Source: Mesostigma viride (lineage: Eukaryota; Streptophyta; Mesostigmatophyceae; Mesostigmatales; Mesostigmataceae). Taken from it: a stretch of DNA of 64,000 nucleotides. The translations under genes and the position numbers were made by a program. Positions 53,158-63,092 of this stretch are shown in pieces; position 1 is the first letter of the stretch, and each line of letters starts with the position of its first letter. Where the stretch lies: contig RPFO01000163.1 of the NCBI GenBank assembly GCA_009746045.1, positions 109,358-173,357 of the forward strand, written 5' to 3'. Under the pieces are notes generated by a model. That model searched no databases. It was given only the letters and a program-made list of their open reading frames with translations, and had not been told where the DNA came from.

Positions 53158-54479
53158 TCACTTCTGATCAGACTGCCCCTTCTTCTTGTTTGGGCAATCC
53201 CTCTTCCAGTGACCTTCCTTGCCACAAGCAAAACACTTGCTCTTGCCAGACCCTCCCCCTGGGGCCTTGCTGTCCTGCTTGTTCTGGTTGCCTGAGGCCT
53301 GATTGTTATTCTGCCCCTGGCCACCACCCTTACCCTGCTGATGGCTGTTACGGTTGCCAGACTGGTTCCCCTGATTCTGGTTCCCCTGCTGACCCCTCCA
53401 CCACCCTGGTTCTGCTCCTTCTGGGCCTGCTTCCTTCTCCTGCTACCATACCGTGTCCCAGATGGGGTACGGTTCTTGCCCTGGCTAGCCTGAGACGCTG
53501 ACCCTCCCTGAGAACTGATACCCTTGCAGGTAGGGACCCGGGTCCTGAAGTTTAGTATCACACGCTTCAGAGCCCCCCAGGTGCCATCAGTGAGATCACA
53601 GAGCTGCCTAGCAGTAGCCCTACCTTCCTCTGACAAGCCCATCTTATCAAGAAGTGGTCTGCTGCTGCCCTGACTGTCACACTGAAGCCCTGCTTCTTGC
53701 CTGCCTCCACGATCAACTCAAACCTGGCCAGCTCAGCAGCCACCTCACCCTTGATCTCAAACTCATCAAATTCTCTCTTCTTTTCCATGGTGAGATTGTG
53801 AACCCTGTCAGAAAACTCCTCCTTGATGTCATCCAGGAACTGCAGCCAAGTGTGCCCCTCTTTCAGAGCATGCCTAGCCATGTCATTGACCCTTTCAGAC
53901 GACCCCTTGTTTGCGGTGGAAGAGTGAAACACCCTGACAATATCCACACCTGCTGCGACAGAGCCCACAACTAGCTTCATGTCATCAAGCCATTTATCCA
54001 GGTTGTCTTGCTTCAGGGAGGGTTGAGCGCTTTCTGCCCATTCATGACTGTCACAGCATCAGAAAATGGACGGGTGCCAGGCAACACACTCCCCACACGC
54101 ACTGGTGGTGCCTGGGGAGGGTCAATCCTAGCCTCCAAACGCTCGGGCAACATACCAGACACCCTATCGTGAACAGCAGCTTGCTTTGCAGCACGCACAC
54201 CTGGGGTGACGATGGCGTCCTCCTCACCAGGCGTTGTGAGCACCACTGCATCCGTAGGTCGCCTGGCACGCTTGACTTTCTCCGCCTCAGCTTGCCCATC
54301 ACGCCACCGCTTGTGTGTTCTCCCGGCCTGGGGTCCATCTCTGGGATAGGTTGCCCAGCTGGCGCCTCCACGCCCCTCTCCTCCATCGCCTCCCCTTCCT
54401 CTCTGGCGATGTCCTCCTCTGCCGTTCGCTCCCGTTGCTCCTCGAATGTCGCCGCACCCCGGCTTGCCCTCCTAGGCAT
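53158..54479 (-). pseudogene. element A gag with CCHC knuckle
   Basis: ATG 54,479 (MPRRASRGAATFEEQ). The frame changes near 54.23, 54.02, 53.65 and 53.40 kb. Recognisable parts are a capsid-like helical region (FLDDIKEEFSDRVHNLTMEK, FELIVEAGKKQGFSVTVRAA) alignable to the outer element's gag, a Gln/Gly-rich linker, and the zinc knuckle CFACGKEGHWKRDC (about 53,200-53,245) before the stop at 53,158. Gag packages the RNA. Confidence 0.7.
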
Positions 54480-54547
54480 TATATACAATGGCTGCGACCA
54501 ACTTTGCAACAAGAAAACAGCAAACTCTCCACCTATCCTCCACCCCC

Positions 54548-55513
54548 TCAAGCCTCGTTTTCAGACGAAGCTTCTCCTGCAACCGGTGCAGGTGCTGGCT
54601 CGTGGAACGGTCCCTCCACCGGATTCAATGGCTGCCCCTGGTCGTCGTGAGTAGGCACAGGCCTAATAACCACCGGAAGCCTCAAACCATACGCGTAATC
54701 ACGTATCCAGCGAGAACGCCCCCACCTCAACAAATGGGCCTCACCTAAACCAACGTTGTCGTCAATGTGGTAGCGATTAAGCTCGTCCCGCTGCGCCTGC
54801 TCACGGCCCTCCTGAGAGCCGTCGCCCTCGTGACGCCTCTGGGCCGGCTGTACTACCGCCCCTGCTGGCTGATCTACGAAGTCGTAGAAGGCGTCGTCGG
54901 CTGAGACCTCTCGACCGCCAACCACGTCGACAGTCAAACTTAGCTGGTTTAACTCTCGGCGAGAATGTGGAGTATCCCGACTAGTGTAGATGGAGAAGGG
55001 ATTAAGAGTAATGAAGACACGATCAGCAGCGCCTCTGGTCAACTCTAAGACAGAGTGCGCCAGATTCTGGCACTCTGCCACCAACGCCTGCGTACTGCCA
55101 CGAACGATGGCCTCCCGCCTGTCCCGGGCGACCTGCACCACGTTTGGCACGCCGGTGTAGTCGTCCCCAAGGCGGAGATTGGCGACAAGGTCGTTTATCT
55201 CTCGGGCACCCCCGAGGCTTATGGCAATTATCTGCAAAAGCAGAGTGACCACCTGCTCAAACGCGAATGCGTTTGTGTGGCCAGCCCGCCAAGACGCTGG
55301 CAGCCTTCTGATGATTTCCGCGAGGTCCTCGCGAAATCTCAGCAGCTGCTCGGCTGCTCCTCGGACGTACTCGCCCGGCGCCGACACCGCACGAATATTT
55401 CGGCGCACTTCCTCCGAGTCCTCGTGCCCTCCTGCGGGTACTGGACTGGACGCCGCTACCGTTGCTGCACGCGCAAAGGTGTTTGTCCTAGCTTCAGAGT
55501 CCGAATTCGACAT
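54548..55513 (-). CDS. extra ORF upstream of gag (element A)
   Basis: 321 residues from ATG 55,513, only 24 bases inside the 5' LTR, to a stop at 54,548, 68 bp before gag. The frame is intact, unlike gag and pol. Features: a Ser/Ala-rich start (MSNSDSEARTNTFAR), mostly helical middle (FEQVVTLLLQIIAISLGG, QNLAHSVLELTRGAADRV), an acidic Gln/Arg-rich part (EGREQAQRDELNRYH) and a Pro-rich end. No known domain recognised. The outer element has an ORF in the same place with only weak similarity. It could be an N-terminal Gag module, a regulatory protein, or a capsid partner. Confidence 0.55.
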   Translation of the reverse strand: MSNSDSEARTNTFARAATVAASSPVPAGGHEDSEEVRRNIRAVSAPGEYVRGAAEQLLRFREDLAEIIRRLPASWRAGHTNAFAFEQVVTLLLQIIAISLGGAREINDLVANLRLGDDYTGVPNVVQVARDRREAIVRGSTQALVAECQNLAHSVLELTRGAADRVFITLNPFSIYTSRDTPHSRRELNQLSLTVDVVGGREVSADDAFYDFVDQPAGAVVQPAQRRHEGDGSQEGREQAQRDELNRYHIDDNVGLGEAHLLRWGRSRWIRDYAYGLRLPVVIRPVPTHDDQGQPLNPVEGPFHEPAPAPVAGEASSENEA

Positions 55514-55537
55514 ATCCGTCGACCAGACTGTAATACG

Positions 55538-56180
55538 ATTTAGATGAACGCGGATCAGTGAGTTTCTGGTCTTCCCAAGATGTGATGAATGGAGCCATGG
55601 TTTCAACCAGCGGCTTTTAACCTTTACCACAGTTGCCTCACTACCCTGTGGTCACTAGCCTGAGGCGGCAGTACCCACGGACGGTGTTGGGAAAAGACGC
55701 TTGGCCACTGCTGTGTCCGAGCCTTTCTAGGTCTCACCATTGCTGCCAGGCCTTGCACGCCTTGGCAGGTCCGCCACTGTCAATTTCCTTGGTTGCATCA
55801 ATCCAGGACGTCTGTCCTTCCATGAATGACAGTAACGCTCTGGATTTATCCGTCATGACAAGTACCCGTCCATCCCAGGCCTGCAGACTGCCAGTCCTGA
55901 AGTCCTGTGACATTCTTGGTACCATCAACCAATATTGACCACAGTACCTCCTAGTGACAGTCGGTCCTGTGACACGTAACGTGTGATGGTTCACCCAACA
56001 CTGCCACGTGCCCTGTCCCTCACGTGTCCTTAGTCCTGGTACTGCTGTAGCGTCCGGCGGCATTACTTCGGGACTTGATAACTCTCAAGTTCCTTGTCCA
56101 AATGAGGCGTTTAGCACGGCGTTGGAAAGGCCACTTCAGGTATGATATGCTTAGCATATTGCATCACCAATATGCTAACT
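55538..56180 (-). repeat. 5' LTR of element A
   Basis: 643 bp, matching 48,014-48,657. On the coding strand it is followed by CGTATTACA (55,537-55,529), the presumed primer-binding site, which is also next to the LTR of the outer element. Confidence 0.85.
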
Positions 56181-56185
56181 ATAAG

Positions 56186-56741
56186 TACAATAAATCCATG
56201 ACAATTAAAATACCACTTGACAAAGTAAGGCGTATTACAATAGTTTGCCTGTCATTCTCTCAACAGGGGTCTATTGGCGCCCGTCTTACGGCGCCCGTCT
56301 ACTTGCCAGATGGTAAACTACCACAGCAAACAAATGACAAAATGAAACACATAAGCAACAATTAAATCCTGCCCTGGGGAACTATGTAGGGAAGTCTGAA
56401 CAGGCAAACACCTGAACAGGCCAGCTTGTAGAAACATAATACCAGGGAATCGAACCCCGCCCTATAAACCCCAGAATAAAGGTTCCCAGACCATTGTGAG
56501 AGGTATGTACAAATATACATTTCTTTTAAAATAGTATACATGGTCTGTAATGGACCTGTCAACCTTGTGTAGTCAACAGCATGAACCCCAGCCAAAACCT
56601 GGCTGTATCCTGATTAAAATCAGAGTGAGTGTACCATGGTCCATGAGCCTTAGTACAGACTAAAATACAGGTATTATGCCAGTCACAATGCTGACACTAC
56701 CACACAATCTGCTCTCCAATGCCCTATAACCAGGCACCAGC
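56186..56741 (-). other. 3' UTR of element B with conserved block
   Basis: On the coding strand: T-arm-like motif (56,459-56,443; loop TTCGATT within GGTTCGATTCC), double GGGCGCC motif (about 56,298-56,275), and TGTAATACG (56,239-56,231). This is the same order as in element A, although the rest is diverged. Confidence 0.55.
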
Positions 56742-57609
56742 TTAGACAGCTTGCTGAGATGGGTCCATCAGAGACTGAAGAACCTTGTATTGCACTGCTG
56801 CCTTCTGTACTAGCTTGGTCAAAGCATCAGCAGGATTGTCAACCCCAGGGATGTGCTCAATATTGGCCAAGGAGGACAATTCCTTAAGAAGGAGATAATC
56901 CAAGTCCCTACTTCTGGCCATCTGCCTGTGCACAAACTGCATGCACCATCCCCATGGAGTCTGTTTTTAGAAGAGTGGTAACCTGAAGTGGCCAAGGAGT
57001 GTTAGAAGTCATCTGATGAAGCAACTCCTTCAGATTAAGGCTTGTGTGAATGCCTTCACAAATAGCCCTGCATTCTGCCACATCACTGCTGACAGCCACC
57101 CGTTTGTGCAGGCGACTAAACCAGCTCACCAAACTCCCCCGGCCCTCCTGTCTGAGCACAAAGAGCCCTGCAGCCCTGCCCCTGACCTTGGAGACCTGCC
57201 TGCTGTCCATTGAGCTATCCACTTACAGCTCCATGCAAATGGGTTGTGATAAATCCACTGCAGACAACAGAATGCCAGATGAAGCCCTGACCTGATCAGC
57301 CACCTTGGCAGACCCTAGCTCCACCAGCATGTCATCAGGCAACCTGGCTATGACCATAAGGTCTGGCCTGGAAATGCCTGCCACCCAAGCAACCATGCCC
57401 CTCACCATGGGACACAGTGCCTGTGTGATGACTGGAGGAAGCTTGCTGATGAGGGTCTCTTGATAATCATTGCCCCCCACCAGCAGCATACGCCACTCCC
57501 CCCTCTTCTTCACCAGTGTGGCCTCCATGCCCACAAACAGCAGAGGCTCATTCTCCATTTGCCATTGCTCCCTACCCAGAGGAAACTTGGACTTAATGAT
57601 GGAGATCAA
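56742..57609 (-). pseudogene. element B pol: RT end and RNase H, broken
   Basis: RT connection (FVGMEATLVKKRGEW, PMVRGMVAWVAGISRPDLMV), then a TAA at about 57,222 in place of the residue before VDSSMDSR, RNase H (SSDVAECRAICEG, LKTDSMGM), a frameshift near 56,935, and VDNPADALTK. It is homologous to element A throughout. The stop and frameshifts make it non-functional. Confidence 0.75.
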
Positions 57610-57617
57610 CTCCTTAA

Positions 57618-59054
57618 TTAAGCCACGACGTGGGAGCCAGCAGGTGCAGCTAGGTCATCCCCGTGCAGCGAAGCATACACTGGTAGGCCTTCCCATTGCC
57701 CCAGAAACAGACAGGGGTCTACAGGAGAGACCTTCAAGTTGCAATGCTCCTTCAGGAAACGGTTTAAAGTCTCCCTCCAGATTATTGGACTTGACCTCAG
57801 ACCCTCCAGGCCCTTGAGGATTTTAAGGAACTCCGTGTGGATGTCCCTTTTCCATACAGCAGGCACCCTGACATAGAAAGGCGTCTTGCCCTCCCACTTT
57901 TCCTGTGCCACATCTGCATCCCCCTCCAGAAATGCCCTCTTGAAGTCTACTACCACTGAGCCATAGTCCAAGCCCTTGTTGAGAAGGCCTAGAAGTACAC
58001 ACAGCAGCAGCCTCCAAGTGTCATGCAACATGCCAGGGGTATACAATTCCTCAGCAGTGCACTCACCAGTACCCTTGAACTCATTCAGCACTGGCCTGAC
58101 ATGTGGTACCTTGACCCCGTCCACCTCCTTCATCTTGATGACAAACTTGAGCTTGAGTAGACGTCGTGCAGGAGGCAGGTCATTGACAGGTTCCACGCAT
58201 TTCTTGGAGATCCAGTCCTCCCCAGATTTAATCAGACCCAGTGTGACCTGGGGACACATAATGGGAGAGGACATGAGCTTCACCAGGCCTTGGTAGTTGA
58301 TAGGGCTGTGTCCAGCAAGTGAGTGAGGACCAATGCCCAAACTGCTTGGATGACTAGCAGCTGGCAATATGAGGTCATCAACCAAGGGCTCCTGCCCCTG
58401 GCACACTTGCACACGCTTAACCGTCCTGGTTACTGCACGTGATAGGTGAGTGGTCCTGAAATTAATCAGTGGGACCTGACCAGCCCCTTCCTTAGTCAGG
58501 AGAGAGGACGTGATCACTACCCCATCCTGGCATAGGAAATTCTGCCCCAGAAGAGCAGGTCCCTGATAGCCCTCCAAGACACAAAATGCAGTGTCCTGTC
58601 CAAGGATAGGAATAGATACCTCACCCAGTACCTTCACGTGTACCCCGCCACTGAAGTCAGACACAAACTGATAGCTGGGTTCAGTCATGCTGTACCCTAC
58701 TGCAGCCCTGGTCCCAATGATGGAAACCTGAGAATTAGTGTCTACCTCTAAGGCAGTGTCCAGCCCCAGATTGCCATGCCACCTGAGCTTGGCTACCTTG
58801 GGCTGCTTCTTGGCTCTTTGTAGAGCCCCAATCAATCCAGCCAAACTTGTCCCCCTGGGCTTGGTTAGTGCCTTGGGCTTGACAGTTGACTCCCCAGCTG
58901 TTGACCTTGCAGCCTGTTCAACAAGTACCTCTGCAACCTGGCCAGGGCTGACAGATTCCCCTGCAACAGATGTGGTCGTTGCGTCAGTGATGTCACTTGG
59001 GACCTGAAAATCCTGCAGATCCTGTGAGCCTTGTGCCTGACTGCCCTCATTCAT
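57618..59054 (-). pseudogene. element B pol: retropepsin-like domain and RT
   Basis: 478 residues. The retropepsin-like domain has ALEVDTNSQVSIIG (Asp at 58,742-58,740), GEVSIPILG, FCVLEGY and ALLGQNFL. RT: RPVLNEFKGTG, VVVDFKRAFLEGDADV, LKGLEGLRSSPIIWRETL, SPVDPCLF, and YASLHGDDL with GDD at 57,662-57,654. The frame is lost directly after GDD. The Asp-Thr-Asn-Ser motif is the same as in element A, although the two proteins are well diverged, which argues that it is kept by selection. The domain again lies between integrase and RT. Confidence 0.75.
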
Positions 59055-59058
59055 CAGG

Positions 59059-59977
59059 TTAGGCTTGACATATGACCAACTCAGTCAGCCGGTGTACATG
59101 CTTTGGTTCGTCCTCCATGCTGACCAAGCATGCGTGGCTAGCTTCATCAACCTGGGTAACCACCCCAGGACTCCAGCTACCACGTTTGCCATAAAGGCTA
59201 GGTTCCTTCCAAGCTAGGACCTTCTGACCCACTTGTGGCTCCAGCATCTTCCAACCCCGGTCCTTCTCCCTCAGCTTGGCAAAGGTGACATGTGCAGCAT
59301 GTTTCCAGCCCTCCAGCACCTGTGGTGGGCACAGGCCATGATATAGACCCATTGGGCTGACAGCAACTCCATCATAGTAGAAGTTAACCCTGCTGTTCAG
59401 CTGCTGCTCCACGTTCCTCAGCCATGCACTCCTTCGTGTACCTGTCCACGCACACCAACAGTTGCATGCCCCTGATGTGTTGGATATCACACTGCAGATC
59501 ACCAATGCTCTGAGGTAGAGCTTTGGCATGTGATTTCCTGGGCTTGTTGGAGGACAACTGGCACTTACACCGTGAGGCAGCTTGCTGACACGCCTTAAGA
59601 AGGGGTGCCCTGCCCATACGGAAGGCAAAGTTGTTTGACAGAGAAGTGGCATGCCCAAACATGTTGTGGATTCGGGCACCCAACTCCTGGTACACAGAGG
59701 AAGCAGTCCCTGGCACAGTCAGGACTGTGCTGTCAGGTTGTCCAGCATCACCATGCTGACTTCCATCCTGTTCTGACTCAGAGCCTGAGTCACCCTGCTC
59801 ATGCCCAACACCTGGACCGCCAGCAGGGACCACATGCATACCACCAGAGGCCTTCACACCCCTCTGTGGTTGTACATTGGTTTCTCTCAAAATGAGAGGT
59901 CCACCCTCGTGCCCAGCACGAGGATGCATGGGGTCAGACATTCTCACAGCTGCATCAGCTGTCAAGGACGTCTTCAT
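59059..59977 (-). pseudogene. element B integrase with core deletion
   Basis: HHCC finger (RIHNMFGH, CQQAASRC) and the first Asp (LQCDIQHIRGMQLLVCVDRY) are followed near 59,420 by a jump into NVEQQLNSRVNFYYDGVAV. Against element A about 85 residues are missing, including the second Asp and the Glu. The C-terminal domain (REKDRGWKMLEPQVGQKVLAW, WSPGVVTQVDEASHACLV) is present in the new frame. It cannot be an active integrase. Confidence 0.75.
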
Positions 59978-60118
59978 AGGAACCTGTACCTCTCCAGGTG
60001 ACCTGGGGCCACCCTGAACCTGGAGATCACCCTCTTGTTGCCCAGATATAAAATCTGCATTGGAGCACCTGGCCTCCCCCCTGGGTGAATTAAGGTGTGT
60101 AGGGGTTGCCTCAGACAG

Positions 60119-61234
60119 TCACTGCTCCTTGTTGTCTTCTTGCTGACTGCCCTTTGAAGGCTGGCCTGCCTGGGACTTGTTGTTGTTGTTCTTGTTGTTG
60201 TTGTTGTTCTTGTTGCTGCCCTGGCCCTGGGACTTCTTGAAGCTGGGACACTCCTTCTTGATGTGCCCCCACCCCTTGCACAGGTAGCATTGTATCTTTG
60301 ACTTGCCCTGGCCTCCTCCCCCGTTGTCAGGCGCGTTGCCCTGCTTGGGTTTACCACCCACCCGCCTGAACACCGACTTGGAGTGTGACCTCCCGTCAGG
60401 GTCAGGTGAATGATTGCCCTTGCGCTTGTTATGGTTGCCCCCTCGTCCTCCCTGGCTTCTGTCAGCCTCAGACGTCTTGGAGCCCCCCTGGGCACGCCCA
60501 CCTGCGTGGGTAGCCTTCACTGCTGGCACTCCTCCCTCAAACAGCTCCTCTGCCTCGAGTGCTTGTTTGATTATGACCTTGTAGGCCTTGAGGGTTGAGT
60601 GTGGGGCACACATGACCTTTAAGGAGCCACGTGTCGCCTTATCCAGCCCAGAAACCTTGAGCCAGTTGGTCAGGGCTATGTTATCAGCAACATTAAAGCC
60701 GTGAGCCCTGCCTTCCTCAACCATTTTACAATAGTTAAGGAAGTTCTGGATCAGGTCTCCCTTGACCTCCCACCCCTGGTATTTATCCTGCCAATGGATC
60801 CCCACTTTCTTTCTCTGATCCTCTAGCAGCTCCTTTAACTCTGCCACGTAGCTGGACCAGGCCTTGTTGGCCTTCTTACACTCTCTAGTGAGGTCCTTTA
60901 TCTGATCTGTACACTTGCCAAAAGTCTGGCTACCTATCCAGATCTGGTAATAGTTTGTACCACCGTACAAACTTGGAAACCCCTCTAGCCCCTCCACAAA
61001 CTCCTCGGCCTGCTTGGGCTTTGTGTCTGACGTGACAGGTTGCAGTTGATTCACAATAAGCAAACCCTGGGTAGTGAGATCATAACCAAGAACAGCTTGT
61101 GTATTATTAGGGTTGTGATGAACATTGGTAATTTCCCCGGTGACACCCACGTCATCTACGTGAGCTGTCCCGCTACCAGCACCACCATTATTCCCACTGG
61201 CTGGGGCACCTTTGCTACGGCGCCCGTCTGCCAT
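60119..61234 (-). CDS. element B gag with CCHC knuckle
   Basis: 371 residues, open from ATG 61,234 (MADGRRSKGAPASG). The capsid-like helical region (LEGFPSLYGGTNYYQIWIG, LIQNFLNYCKMVEEGRAHGF, SLKVMCAPHSTLKAYKVII) is followed by a basic Gly/Ser/Asn-rich segment and the knuckle CYLCKGWGHIKKEC (about residues 319-332), then an Asn/Lys-rich tail. Gag forms the virus-like particle and binds RNA. It is intact although the pol of this element is dead. Confidence 0.75.
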   Translation of the reverse strand: MADGRRSKGAPASGNNGGAGSGTAHVDDVGVTGEITNVHHNPNNTQAVLGYDLTTQGLLIVNQLQPVTSDTKPKQAEEFVEGLEGFPSLYGGTNYYQIWIGSQTFGKCTDQIKDLTRECKKANKAWSSYVAELKELLEDQRKKVGIHWQDKYQGWEVKGDLIQNFLNYCKMVEEGRAHGFNVADNIALTNWLKVSGLDKATRGSLKVMCAPHSTLKAYKVIIKQALEAEELFEGGVPAVKATHAGGRAQGGSKTSEADRSQGGRGGNHNKRKGNHSPDPDGRSHSKSVFRRVGGKPKQGNAPDNGGGGQGKSKIQCYLCKGWGHIKKECPSFKKSQGQGSNKNNNNNKNNNNKSQAGQPSKGSQQEDNKEQ

Positions 61235-61399
61235 TCTGCACTACAAGCTATTCAAAAACACCTCAGCACAGCAGCAGAATAAAGTATGTACAAGGAATTG
61301 TCGCAACTGCCGCCTGCGCCGGTGTCGCCTCCGCCCCCGCGAATCGCCGTTGAAAAATCGACAAAATGTCGACGAGTACTGGAAAAAAAATTGGCCGAC

Positions 61400-62119
61400 T
61401 CAGTAGTCGAGGCCCCGGAAATCGCAGTACTCATATGCAAACTCACGATCCTCCATATCCGGCGTGTGTGCCGGACCTGCACCGGTATGTATCAAAACCG
61501 GTGTGCTCCCCGGCGCGAAAGTTGCGATGCGCCGACGCGCGACGAGGCGCAGAGGATGTGTAAAAATCAACAACAATTCCCAACCTGCGGGAATCCAGTC
61601 TCGCAAAGATGCGAGAAAAACCACCAGGTTAATGAGAACCTGGCGTTCGCGACTGCGTACGCCGCGTGTGAGCAGCGACAGCAACGCGAGGTCTTGAAAT
61701 AAGTTTGTCGACACCACCGGCGCGCCCCCCGTGCGTAGTGATGCCCAGTTTTGTAAATTTCTTTGGTAGCCGGTGAGCGAAGAGATGGCGTTGTCCAGCT
61801 CCTCGATGATGGCAGTGGTGACTTCGGTCACCGACCGCAAACCTCCACGCACCTGGACCGTAAATTGCGACAAAATGTTGCGAATCTGGTCCAACGGCGT
61901 GCGTATAGCCGGCACCAACTGCGGCAACTGGGGATCCTCAGGGAAATCCCCGAGCGATGGATGAGCTGTGCGCTGCCGACGATGAAGTTCGTCCAGCGAT
62001 ATCGTGACCTCGTCAAGCAATTGCTGCCACGACGGCGCAGCCGGTCTTGGTAAAGGATCAGCCGGCGGTGCGGCTATCTCCTCATCGCCGGGAATTCGGA
62101 ATTCTTCAGAATTTGGCAT
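61400..62119 (-). CDS. extra ORF upstream of gag (element B)
   Basis: 239 residues from ATG 62,119 (MPNSEEFRIPGDEE), 24 bases inside the LTR, to a stop at 61,400. Predominantly helical middle (LDQIRNILSQFTVQVRGGL, VTTAIIEELDNAISSLTGYQ), then a hydrophobic stretch (LVVFLASLRDWIPAGWELLL) and an aromatic acidic end (EDREFAYEYCDF). Same position and similar start (M-[SP]-N-S) as in element A, but little sequence identity. No known domain recognised. Confidence 0.5.
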   Translation of the reverse strand: MPNSEEFRIPGDEEIAAPPADPLPRPAAPSWQQLLDEVTISLDELHRRQRTAHPSLGDFPEDPQLPQLVPAIRTPLDQIRNILSQFTVQVRGGLRSVTEVTTAIIEELDNAISSLTGYQRNLQNWASLRTGGAPVVSTNLFQDLALLSLLTRGVRSRERQVLINLVVFLASLRDWIPAGWELLLIFTHPLRLVARRRIATFAPGSTPVLIHTGAGPAHTPDMEDREFAYEYCDFRGLDY

Positions 62120-62143
62120 ATTTGGAACGAAGCTTGTAATACG

Positions 62144-62717
62144 AGTTGTATGAGAGTGAATGCCACGAATTCCGCCATGGTTCTTGCAGGAAGTTGCAGT
62201 TAATGCACTCGTGCAATGGATGCGAACGTGTGTTTGATTATGCAATGGCTGGCATAATATCAATCCATGCAAGCTTGCCAAGCTGGATTGCATGGGCACG
62301 TAGGTTAGGGTAACCTAGCTATCCTGCACTAGTGCTAACCAATCAGGTGCTGGCTCCGTCCAGCTAGATCTACTCCAGCTAGGACTGATACGATGCCGCA
62401 GGCAACGACTGCCTAACAGCACTACGTGGATGGTCCTGGACCTCCCCTAGGACCTCCGTACAGGACTAGCACTGCAACCACCTTGTGGTCTGCATCACAG
62501 CTCATAAACCCTACCACGTGAATACCCACGTGCGTGTGCCCTACATATCTCAGTGCTAATATCTAGCACCCACGTGCCCATCATGGCACGTGCGGATCTA
62601 AATCCTAGTAGAGATATGTCCAGTGTACTACACTACCGTCCATGTCCGTATCCCACTTGGGAGACGGGGACAACGCCACGTGTACTGATAGTCTAGGCCT
62701 GAAGCCCTAGAATAACT
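62144..62717 (-). repeat. LTR between element B and element D
   Basis: 574 bp; plus-strand ends AGTTGTATGAG and GAATAACT. On the coding strand it reads AGTTATTC ... CATACAACT. Its B side has the CGTATTACA primer-site candidate. Its other side has a purine-rich tract (CCCCAAAGAAAAGTAATAATG on that strand, in two parts) as expected for the 3' end of element D. It thus serves as the 3' LTR of D and the 5' LTR of B. Confidence 0.6.
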
Positions 62718-63092
62718 CCCATTATTACTTTTCTTTGGGGAGTGAGGGGAAGACTCTTCCCACAACCCACTCATATGCCAACCACTACTGATAAGCAAGG
62801 TTCCCCACAGGGACAACCAGGACACTGAAAGAGATGCATTTATAAAAGCGCCCATAGCTCCTCCGTGTTGGATACAACATCCCCACTGGTTGGGTGCCTG
62901 TGTTAGGAAAACCATTGTCAGAAAAATATGACCACACGTTTTATTGACAAAGAACAAGCCATCAATAAAGGAGGACCCTTCTGACCTCAATCTTTAATGA
63001 CGCAAAGAGAGTCTTACGGGTGGGACACTTCAGACCCTGCCACCCCATGACCACCCTCCTATCTGGTGCTAATAGCCCTAGGCTGAGGCACT
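62718..63092 (-). other. 3' UTR of element D
   Basis: Non-coding. The T-arm motif and TGTAATACG found in elements A and B were not seen here. Confidence 0.5.

Larger units (their letters stand above)
48014..56180 (-). mobile_element. inner Copia-like LTR retrotransposon (element A)
   Basis: 8,167 bp with LTRs 48,014-48,657 (644 bp) and 55,538-56,180 (643 bp) and a 5-bp ATAAG target duplication. The LTRs differ by about three changes that I saw, so the insertion is young. Order on the minus strand: LTR, primer-site candidate CGTATTACA, an extra ORF, gag with CCHC, integrase, retropepsin-like, RT, RNase H, a 1-kb 3' UTR, polypurine tract, LTR. Several frameshifts break gag, integrase and pol despite the young LTRs. 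Confidence 0.85.
56186..62143 (-). mobile_element. outer Copia-like LTR element (element B), right part
   Basis: Order on the minus strand: extra ORF (62,119-61,400), gag (61,234-60,119), integrase (about 59,750-59,059), protease-like and RT (59,054-57,618), RT/RNase H (57,609-56,742), 3' UTR continuing at 48,008. It is decayed: integrase lacks its core, pol has several frameshifts and stops, and element A is inserted in its 3' UTR. The flanking LTRs (62,144-62,717 and 46,999-47,615) do not match, so the element may be chimeric. Confidence 0.7.
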
